The notes under the pieces were generated by a model. That model had not been told where the DNA came from. It worked only from the letters and a program-made list of their open reading frames with translations, and did not search any database. From the NCBI GenBank assembly GCA_022572465.1, contig JACZVV010000012.1:1-43962 (forward strand): DNA of 43,962 nt, given 5' to 3'. This document shows positions 32,900 through 38,622 of the stretch, piece by piece. Position 1 is the first letter of the stretch, and every line of letters starts with the position of its first letter. A program made the position numbers and the translations under genes. Origin of the DNA: Chloroflexota bacterium (GTDB taxonomy: Bacteria > Chloroflexota > Dehalococcoidia > SHYB01).

Positions 32900-33022
32900 A
32901 TGGCCAGCGAGCCGACAGATCAGACGAACGGACACCGTGTTCTTGAAAAGCAATTGGCGTTGGCGGCGCAGACGATCAAAGCGGTTATCAAGCAGGTGTC
33001 CGGAACCAAGAAGAGAGGCTGA
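32900..33022 (+). CDS. Possible 40-aa protein divergent from mraZ
   Basis: ATG 32900 with GGGAG 5 nt upstream encodes 40 residues: a polar N terminus (MASEPTDQTNGHRV) followed by an amphipathic, basic helix (LEKQLALAAQTIKAVIKQVS) and the tail GTKKRG. Codon choice is less GC-rich at third positions than in neighbouring genes. A canonical-looking intrinsic terminator lies 67 nt after the stop. No homologue is recalled. The ribosome site plus terminator support a short transcript, which could also be an sRNA. Confidence 0.45.
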   Translation: MASEPTDQTNGHRVLEKQLALAAQTIKAVIKQVSGTKKRG

Positions 33023-33035
33023 GTCCCATCGCTGA

Positions 33036-33212
33036 GTGTATTCCGATGGAACGCCCGATTCGATCAAGCTGCCGATGCAGATTGTCATAAGCCTCGGGCT
33101 GTTAGGCTCGGGGCTTTTCGTTGTGATCCCTGTTGCTTGGAAGGAAATCCCTGAACTTGGCGGTGTTGCGGCCGGGTGGATCGGAGCGGTCGTTGGGCGC
33201 TACCTCCGTTGA
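33036..33212 (+). CDS. Possible 45-58-aa two-helix membrane peptide
   Basis: The frame can start at GTG 33036 (58 aa) or at ATG 33075 (45 aa). It contains two hydrophobic segments, IVISLGLLGSGLFVVIPVAW and LGGVAAGWIGAVVG, and ends GRYLR. Codons show a coding-like purine bias at first positions but only about 60% GC at third positions, unlike neighbours. No good ribosome site is visible, and the start region coincides with a terminator-like hairpin (33089-33118), so it may not be translated. Tiny two-helix proteins of this shape include holin-like and small-transporter-associated peptides, but I do not recognise it. Confidence 0.35.
   Translation: MYSDGTPDSIKLPMQIVISLGLLGSGLFVVIPVAWKEIPELGGVAAGWIGAVVGRYLR
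33089..33118 (+). terminator. Intrinsic terminator after the 40-aa ORF
   Basis: AGCCTCGGGCT, loop GTTA, GGCTCGGGGCT: an 11-bp stem with three G-U pairs, extended by one A-T pair and followed by TTTT. It is the only hairpin in the window with a U tract. Confidence 0.5.
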
Positions 33213-33286
33213 AGCCTTAGGCTGCGGGGGAGAAAGCTGCATAGGCGGCGGCAGAGCCCGCTGCCGAGCGTCCAGCGCCCTGACGA

Positions 33287-34567
33287 TCAGGCCAGCCGCC
33301 GGATGTCCCGCCGCGTGACGCTCATCACCAGAGCGAAGGCCAGCATCACCAGCCCCGCGCCGAAGAGGGCCTGCCGAATGCCGATGGCATCGGCAAGGGC
33401 GCCGATGGCCAGCGCTCCCATGGGGTGCACGCTGAAGGTCAGCATGTAGAAGCTCAGCATTCGGCCGCGGAACGCGTCTTCGACGTTGGTCTGGATCGAG
33501 ATGTTGATCAGCGTATTGAAGGCGGTGCTGGTAGCGCCCAGGCCGAGCAGGAACAGTATGGCCACCGGCATGTTGGGAGCGATGGCCATGAGCGCGAAGA
33601 GCGCGCCCCACACGACGCCGACCCACAAGATCACGGGGCCCTTGCGCACCGAATCCGCAGTCGCGGCGATCACCACGCTGCCGATCAGCGCTCCCAGACC
33701 GGCCATGCTCAGCAGCAGTCCCCATCCCTTGGCATCCTGGCCCAACGCGTCGACGGCGAAGGCAGGCATCATGTCGCGGTAGGGCAGGCCCAGCGTCGAG
33801 GCGCCCAGGCCCAAGATGACCAGCCAGAAGATCGTGCGGCGGCCCCACAGGTAGCGCAGCCCCTCGCGGAAGTCCCGGAGCGGCGATTGAGGATCGACAC
33901 GGAACTGCTGGTTGGTTGGGCCGATGAACACAAGGAGGACCGTGATCGACAGGACGTACGCCGCGGCCGTCATGAAGTAGGCCGTCCCGATGCCGAAAAA
34001 GGCGATCACCACGCCGGCGACGGCCGGGCCAATCAGCCGCATCGAGTTGTTGAGTCCGGCGTTGAGGGCGATGGCGTTGGCGATGTGCCTCCCGCCCACG
34101 ATGTCGTAGACGAACGCCTGGCGAGACGGCATGTGGATGCTCATCGCGAAGCCGCTGACCGCGGCGGTGGCATAGAGATGCCAGACCCGGATCGCGTCGG
34201 TCACCACGAGGATGCCAATGAACACCGCGACCACGAGGATGATGGCCTGCATGCCGATCATCAGCCGTTTGCGATCGAAGCGATCGGCCAGGACCCCGCC
34301 GATGGGGGCGGCGACGGCCTGGGCGACGCCCGATGCGGCGAGCACGGCGCCGATGCTCAGGGCCTCGCCGGTGAGCTCGAAGGCCAGCCAGCCCCGCACG
34401 GCGTTCTGGTTCTGAAAGGCATAGCCGCTGCCGAAGAAGCTCAGCAGGTAGCGACGGTACTGGGATATGGAGAGGGAGGCGAAGACGCCGCCCGCGGCGG
34501 TGCGCGACCGAGGGGCAGCGACGCCGCTCGGGGCAGTCGCGCTCTCGGTTGCGTCGTCGTGGGGCAA
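33287..34567 (-). CDS. MFS transporter, EntS/MFS_3-like exporter
   Basis: 426-aa permease with about 12 TM helices. Motif A between TM2 and TM3 reads GGVLADRFDRKRLM (~88-101), and a second GALADAIGIRQAL-like segment is near the C terminus. The MHMPSRQAFVYDIVG-like stretch (SIHMPSRQAFVYDIVGG) and NAIALNAGLNNSMRLIGPAVAG are typical of the enterobactin-exporter (MFS_3) group that extrudes siderophores or drugs. The TTG start has AGGAGG 12 nt upstream. A TGATACACT extended -10 is at 34637-34645. The substrate cannot be deduced; no siderophore genes are nearby. Confidence 0.93.
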   Translation of the reverse strand: MPHDDATESATAPSGVAAPRSRTAAGGVFASLSISQYRRYLLSFFGSGYAFQNQNAVRGWLAFELTGEALSIGAVLAASGVAQAVAAPIGGVLADRFDRKRLMIGMQAIILVVAVFIGILVVTDAIRVWHLYATAAVSGFAMSIHMPSRQAFVYDIVGGRHIANAIALNAGLNNSMRLIGPAVAGVVIAFFGIGTAYFMTAAAYVLSITVLLVFIGPTNQQFRVDPQSPLRDFREGLRYLWGRRTIFWLVILGLGASTLGLPYRDMMPAFAVDALGQDAKGWGLLLSMAGLGALIGSVVIAATADSVRKGPVILWVGVVWGALFALMAIAPNMPVAILFLLGLGATSTAFNTLINISIQTNVEDAFRGRMLSFYMLTFSVHPMGALAIGALADAIGIRQALFGAGLVMLAFALVMSVTRRDIRRLA

Positions 34568-34636
34568 GGGCGCTAGGGCCTCCTGGCGAAGCTCAAGCGG
34601 ATACGGCGGCCCGTCGAGGGCAAGGGCGACGCGCCC

Positions 34637-34645
34637 AGTGTATCA
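34637..34645 (-). promoter_or_regulatory. Extended -10 for the MFS transporter gene
   Basis: Minus strand TGA TACACT, 69 nt before the TTG start. Same form as the boxes at 7047 and 11702. Apart from this, 34568-34691 shows only a small GC palindrome (AGCCGGCT near 34687). Confidence 0.4.
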
Positions 34646-34691
34646 CGCGGCGGGCGAGGAGCGAGGTAGCAGGGAAGGAACGAAGCCGGCT

Positions 34692-34931
34692 TCAGCCGGA
34701 ACGTTGGAAGCGGGGCAGGACGGTGACGCTCTGAAGTCTCCGGTCGGGCCGCGCGGACGATCGTTGCATCAGCGCCCGGTGGCGGCGCAGGGCCTCGTCG
34801 CGCCATCCTTCATGGGTGGCGCTGGCCGTCCACGACGGCCTGCCATAGCCCTGGGCGTCGGCCCGCCAGTGAACGGGCGCGACCACGGGAATCATCGAAG
34901 GCGTGACTCGGGAGGCGGCGCCGCCGGTCAT
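34692..34931 (-). CDS. Small hypothetical protein coupled to the Thr/Pro-rich lipoprotein gene
   Basis: 79 aa. Its ATG overlaps the TGA of the upstream lipoprotein gene (ATGA, 4-nt overlap), the main reason to believe it. The protein is rich in Arg, Ala and Trp, with an [20 protein letters not shown] stretch and an Arg-rich helix ([16 protein letters not shown]). There is no signal peptide or TM segment. I recognise no family. Without it the gap 34568-34927 would hold no gene. Confidence 0.5.
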   Translation of the reverse strand: MTGGAASRVTPSMIPVVAPVHWRADAQGYGRPSWTASATHEGWRDEALRRHRALMQRSSARPDRRLQSVTVLPRFQRSG

Positions 34932-35854
34932 GGTCGCTCCCACACGGTGTCATCGGCGAAAAAGACCCGCAACGGCGTGGCTTTGACCCGCGTGGCGCTG
35001 TCGAACCCCGTGAGCCGCCACTCTTCGATGCGGCCTTGCGAAGGCGCCAGCGCTTCGTCCGAGACGCCGGTGATGCAGGTCTCCCCGCTGCCCAACCGCC
35101 GGATCGCCTGGCCGGAGCGGTCCAGCGGGCAGAGCTCGATCTCGAAGGCTTCGACGGGCGTCCTGGAGAGGTTGGCGACGAAGACGCTCACCTCGGGGGT
35201 GCCCTCGCTGTCGTAAATGAGGCTGCGCACCACCAGCTGCAACGGCGGCGGGATCGGCGTCGGCGTGGGCGTGACCGTGGGCGTGGAAGTAGGCGTGGGC
35301 GTGGCAGTAGGCGTGGGCGTGAGGGTGGGTGTTGCGGTTGGCGTGACGGTCGGCGTGGGCGTGGCGGTCGGCTCGGGGGTCTGGGTCGGCGTCGGGCTCG
35401 GCGTGGCGGTGGGAGCGGCCGTCGCGGTTGCCGTCGCAACGGGAATCGCCCGTGCTGTTGGCGTCACGGCAATGCGGAACGGGGTCTGGGTCGGTCGAAC
35501 GCGGGTCGGGGTCGGCAGCCGCGTCGCCGTCGGGCGTGGCGTTGCCGTCGGCAGGGCCTGGATGGTGCCCTGAACGGCGGAGGCCACCGTGGCCAGGAGA
35601 TTCGGCGTCGCGCCCGGCGTCGGCGCCAGGACCAACGGAGTCGCCGTGGGGATGCCGGCGACGGCCGTCGTCACCTTGGCGTCGACAGTGCGCTGGATGT
35701 TCTTCTCGCTCACGGTGCTGGCGCCGCAGGCGGCGACCGCTAGCGCAAAGACCACACCAACGACGAGGAGGCGATGACGCGCTGCGAGCCGGAACGCCCG
35801 CCTGCCGGCGGCAAGGGCACGAGACTTCAACCGCTCATCGCCAGGAGAGATCAT
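34928..35854 (-). CDS. Thr/Pro-rich lipoprotein with C-terminal beta domain
   Basis: 308 aa from ATG 35854; the GTG at 35872 would overlap the upstream gene by 11 nt and is less likely. A basic N terminus and hydrophobic stretch lead to a lipobox (AVAACGAS, Cys43). A low-complexity PTPTATPTP region (~75-205) forms an extended stalk. The C-terminal ~100 residues look like a compact beta-sandwich ([37 protein letters not shown]) with two Cys that may pair, reminiscent of FxLYD-type surface domains. The function is unknown. It follows a small membrane-protein gene (7-nt gap) and overlaps the next gene, forming a three-gene unit. Confidence 0.85.
   Translation of the reverse strand: MISPGDERLKSRALAAGRRAFRLAARHRLLVVGVVFALAVAACGASTVSEKNIQRTVDAKVTTAVAGIPTATPLVLAPTPGATPNLLATVASAVQGTIQALPTATPRPTATRLPTPTRVRPTQTPFRIAVTPTARAIPVATATATAAPTATPSPTPTQTPEPTATPTPTVTPTATPTLTPTPTATPTPTSTPTVTPTPTPIPPPLQLVVRSLIYDSEGTPEVSVFVANLSRTPVEAFEIELCPLDRSGQAIRRLGSGETCITGVSDEALAPSQGRIEEWRLTGFDSATRVKATPLRVFFADDTVWERP
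35225..35545 (-). repeat. Thr/Pro linker repeat in the lipoprotein gene
   Basis: Degenerate GGCGTGGGCGTG-type hexamer repeats encoding the PTPT stalk. The tract is similar to that at 10115-10385 and is prone to length change by slippage or recombination. Confidence 0.7.
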
Positions 35855-35861
35855 CGTCCGG

Positions 35862-36092
35862 TCACCGCCCACTTCTGACGATCAGCCGTGCCAGCCATCG
35901 GACGACATTCCGCGCGCCGGGCAGGCTGCCGAAGAAGATGGTGGTGACCACCGCCAACAGGACCAGCGGTATGACGATCCACCCGAACAGCAAGCCCAGG
36001 CAGCAACCCAGACCGCCCAGGGAGCGCGGCCATCGAGGCGCCCGCCTGCGTGGGTCCAGGTGTCGGACGCGAACCTTGACCCGTTCGGCCAT
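35862..36092 (-). CDS. Small single-pass membrane protein
   Basis: 76 aa from ATG 36092 (the TTG at 36098 is a weaker start). The basic N terminus ([19 protein letters not shown]) precedes one long hydrophobic helix, about residues 28-54 ([20 protein letters not shown]), and a basic C-terminal amphipathic helix ([17 protein letters not shown]). It lies directly upstream of the lipoprotein gene and is probably co-transcribed. I know no family; a membrane anchor or adaptor role is only a guess. The 36099-36238 stretch upstream shows nothing I can name. Confidence 0.7.
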   Translation of the reverse strand: MAERVKVRVRHLDPRRRAPRWPRSLGGLGCCLGLLFGWIVIPLVLLAVVTTIFFGSLPGARNVVRWLARLIVRSGR

Positions 36093-36238
36093 CGTCAACT
36101 ATCCCGTCATCCAAGGCGTGTGTTTCCCCCTGGCGCCGGTGCGGTCGGCCCGGCCCCTACTCTGTCGATCGCCCGATAGCTCGCCGGCAGCCCCGCGATC
36201 CGTTGCACCACCGGCTCGGCCTCATGAGCGCCGGCCTC

Positions 36239-36529
36239 TTAACCCCACAGCGCGCCGCCGGATGCTCCGTACACCTCGGCGACCCAACTGAGGTCCTCCG
36301 CGGAGACGCGCATCGGACCCCGTTCCCACCGCCGCACTGTAGTTGACTCCCGATGCCTCGCTTCACCCGCGCGGCTGTGCGTTGGCCCATAGCGAAGGAG
36401 GATAGCCCTGAGGCGCTGCCCAAGCGCGTCCTTCCAAGTCGCCTCGCGCATCTCGGGAAAGCGCTGCTGAGCCTCCTCGCTGTCCTTCATCGTCTCTATG
36501 TAGTCCCGCCTCTCGATGTATCGATTCAT
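36239..36529 (-). CDS. Putative XRE-type helix-turn-helix protein
   Basis: 96 aa from ATG 36529 (GAGAGGGCG upstream). The C-terminal half matches the end of an HTH_3/XRE domain: TTVRRWERG (recognition-helix end) then RVSAEDLSWVAEVYGASGGALWG, which has the usual xxEDLxxLAEVYGVSxxxL spacing. The preceding turn-helix is poor: RYGPTHSRAGEARHRES stands where TQEELARRLGVSQS is expected, while another frame there reads AARVKRGIGSQ. Two compensating frameshifts could explain this. The N terminus is a charged helix. It lies just downstream of the tRNA gene on the same strand. Confidence 0.55.
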   Translation of the reverse strand: MNRYIERRDYIETMKDSEEAQQRFPEMREATWKDALGQRLRAILLRYGPTHSRAGEARHRESTTVRRWERGPMRVSAEDLSWVAEVYGASGGALWG

Positions 36530-36624
36530 ACGTTCGCCCTCTCTCCAGCGCCTCTACCTTCCACGCCTCCCGCAAGCGCCGCGTCCGTCAACCCCCGCCC
36601 GCGCGATACGTTCCCTCTGTTGAG

Positions 36625-36696
36625 TGGGCCCGGCAGGGATCGAACCTGCGACCGGTCGGTTATGAGCCGACTGCTCTACCATTGAGCTACGGGCCC
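36625..36696 (-). tRNA. tRNA with CAU anticodon (tRNA-Met elongator, or tRNA-Ile2)
   Basis: The cloverleaf is complete: acceptor GGGCCCG / CGGGCCC, D-arm GCTC-AATGGTA-GAGC, anticodon stem-loop GTCGG-CTCATAA-CCGAC, and T-arm GCAGG-TTCGATC-CCTGC. It is 72 nt with discriminator A and no encoded CCA. The acceptor begins G-C and the CAU loop fits an elongator; a lysidine-modified Ile2 cannot be excluded. It has its own promoter at 36728-36756. Confidence 0.95.
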
Positions 36697-36727
36697 GCCG
36701 CACGGTCCCAGGGCTGGGACTAGAGGT

Positions 36728-36756
36728 ATTGTAGCCGCGCCCCAGGACACCGGCAA
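36728..36756 (-). promoter_or_regulatory. tRNA promoter
   Basis: Minus strand: TTGCCG (36751-36756), a 17-nt spacer, TACAAT (36728-36733), 31 nt before the tRNA 5' end. The same TTGCCG -35 recurs at 41405. Confidence 0.6.
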
Positions 36757-36846
36757 GGACGAATGGCGAGCGCGCCGTTGACAGCCCTGGGCCGCCGGTG
36801 TACAAGAGGACGCGAGAGACCTCGGAGCGCCGAAGGGGGTGTCCCC

Positions 36847-37038
36847 ATGCCGAAGTCGAGGGAAGCGTTCGAGCGGGAGCAGCGCCGCGTCAAGGAGGCG
36901 GTCCGGCGCGGCGTGGCTGTTTCGACCGACGCCATGCGCGCCAACGCCATGGGGGTCATCGCCGAGCCCCAGCGGCTGCAGGACCACGTCGTCGACGAGC
37001 TGAACGACCACGTCCGCATTCTCAGCGCGCGAGAGTAG
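36847..37038 (+). CDS. Small charged protein upstream of pncB
   Basis: 63 aa from ATG 36847 (AAGGGGG upstream). It is almost entirely helical and charged: KSREAFEREQRRVKEAVRRG, then an Ala/Met-rich middle (AMRANAMGVIAEPQ) and DHVVDELNDHVRILSARE. There is no Cys, signal peptide or TM segment. The stop is 7 nt before the pncB start, so the two are likely co-translated. I recognise no family. Confidence 0.65.
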   Translation: MPKSREAFEREQRRVKEAVRRGVAVSTDAMRANAMGVIAEPQRLQDHVVDELNDHVRILSARE

Positions 37039-37045
37039 GACACGC

Positions 37046-38398
37046 ATGGCCGGCGCGCCTCCGACGCTCGCGCTCTTCACCGACCTCTACGAGCTCACCA
37101 TGGCCCAGGCCTTCTGGCAGAGCGGCAGGACCGGCCCGGCCACCTTCAGCCTGTTCGTCCGCACCTACCCCGAGAACCGCGCCTACTTCGTCTTCGCCGG
37201 CCTCCAGGAATGCCTCGACTATCTGGAAGGGCTGCGTTTCGAACGGCAAGACCTGGAGTACCTCCGGTCGCTGGCCCTGTTCGACGAGGGGTTCCTCGAA
37301 TACCTGGGCGAGCTGCGGTTCACCGGCTCGGTGCGGGCCATGGCGGAAGCGACCGTCTTTTTCGCCAACGAGCCGGTCATCGAGGTGACGGCGCCGATCA
37401 TCGAGGGGCAGATCGTCGAGACGTATCTGTTGAACCAGGTCAACGTCCAGACGTTGCTGGCCACCAAGGCGTCCCGGCTGGTCCACGCCGCTCGAGGCCG
37501 GACGCTCGTCGACTTCGGCGCGCGGCGCACCCACGGGCTGGACGCCGCCGACAAGCTGGCGAGGGTGAGCTACATGGCGGGATTCGCCGGGACCAGCAAC
37601 TGCGCCGCGGGGCAGCGGTACGGCATCCCCACGTTCGGAACCATGGCCCACTCCTTCGTGACCAGCTTCGTCGACGAGATCGAGTCGTTCCGGGCCTACG
37701 CCGCGTCCTTCCCCGACAGCACCACGCTCCTGGTCGATAGCTACGACACCGTGGAGGGGACGAAACGGGCGATCGAGGTCGGCCAGGAGATGAAGCGCCA
37801 GGGACACCGGCTGCGGGCGCTCCGTCTGGACAGCGGCGACCTGGCCGAGCTCTCGGCACGCGCACGGGCGTTGCTGGACGAGGCCGGCCTGGACGACGTC
37901 GAGCTCTTCGCCAGCGGCGGCCTGGACGAGCACGACGTCGACGCCCTGCTCGAGGCCGGAGCTCCCATCGACGGGTTCGGGGTGGGCACCAAGCTGGGCG
38001 TCTCCGCCGACGCGCCCTGGACCGACTGCGCCTACAAGCTGGTGGAGTTCGAGGGCCGGCCCGTCTTGAAGCTCAGCCCTGAGAAGGTCTCGCTGCCCGG
38101 ACCGAAGCAATGCTTCCGGCGCCGAGACCGGTCCGGGGCGTTCGATGGAGACGTCATCGCCTGCGCTCACGAGACTGGCCCCAGCGACGCCGAGCCGTTG
38201 CTGCACACGGTCATGGACGGCGGGCGCCGGCTTGGCCCCGACCCGACGCTTCAAAAGCTCCGCACGCGGTTCGTCGAGGAGTTCGCGGCCCTGCCCGAAC
38301 GTCACAAGGCCCTCGTCAACCCAGCGCTCTACGACGTGGCCATCAGCTCCGAGCTTCAGCGGCTGCAACGCACCGTGGCCCGGCAACACGACTCATAG
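37046..38398 (+). CDS. pncB: Nicotinate phosphoribosyltransferase
   Basis: 450-aa enzyme of NAD salvage, making nicotinate mononucleotide from nicotinate and PRPP with ATP. The family N terminus is LFTDLYELTMAQAFW (~9-23). The GTMAHSFV segment places the autophosphorylated His at ~202. LRLDSGDLAEL (~270) and GFGVGTKLGVSADAP (~310) form the phosphate and PRPP loops, and the FASGGLDEHDV barrel strand is also present. It belongs to the shorter bacterial group of ~440-490 aa. The ATG start comes 7 nt after the small charged gene. No regulator is evident. Confidence 0.95.
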   Translation: MAGAPPTLALFTDLYELTMAQAFWQSGRTGPATFSLFVRTYPENRAYFVFAGLQECLDYLEGLRFERQDLEYLRSLALFDEGFLEYLGELRFTGSVRAMAEATVFFANEPVIEVTAPIIEGQIVETYLLNQVNVQTLLATKASRLVHAARGRTLVDFGARRTHGLDAADKLARVSYMAGFAGTSNCAAGQRYGIPTFGTMAHSFVTSFVDEIESFRAYAASFPDSTTLLVDSYDTVEGTKRAIEVGQEMKRQGHRLRALRLDSGDLAELSARARALLDEAGLDDVELFASGGLDEHDVDALLEAGAPIDGFGVGTKLGVSADAPWTDCAYKLVEFEGRPVLKLSPEKVSLPGPKQCFRRRDRSGAFDGDVIACAHETGPSDAEPLLHTVMDGGRRLGPDPTLQKLRTRFVEEFAALPERHKALVNPALYDVAISSELQRLQRTVARQHDS

Positions 38399-38622
38399 CC
38401 GCCCCTGCACGTCTTGAGCGCGGAGTTGATATGGGCCCCTGGGCGTGCAGTGCCTCGCCGACGCCCCGGAAGCCGTTCGTCCGGCCCTGCGCCCATTCAA
38501 TTGGTGCTTTCGCACTCCCCTGATTTAGTACACCTGTACCTGTAACTCCAGCATCAGGCGTAATACGCTGACCTGGAATTGCCGAATCCACCGCCAGGCT
38601 TTCCTGAGCCAGGAGGGGCGCC

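Noticed and set aside
36554-36805. 83-aa minus-strand frame containing SSMVEQSAHNRPVAGSIPAG
   Set aside because: This is the familiar false translation of a tRNA gene, which occupies 36625-36696.
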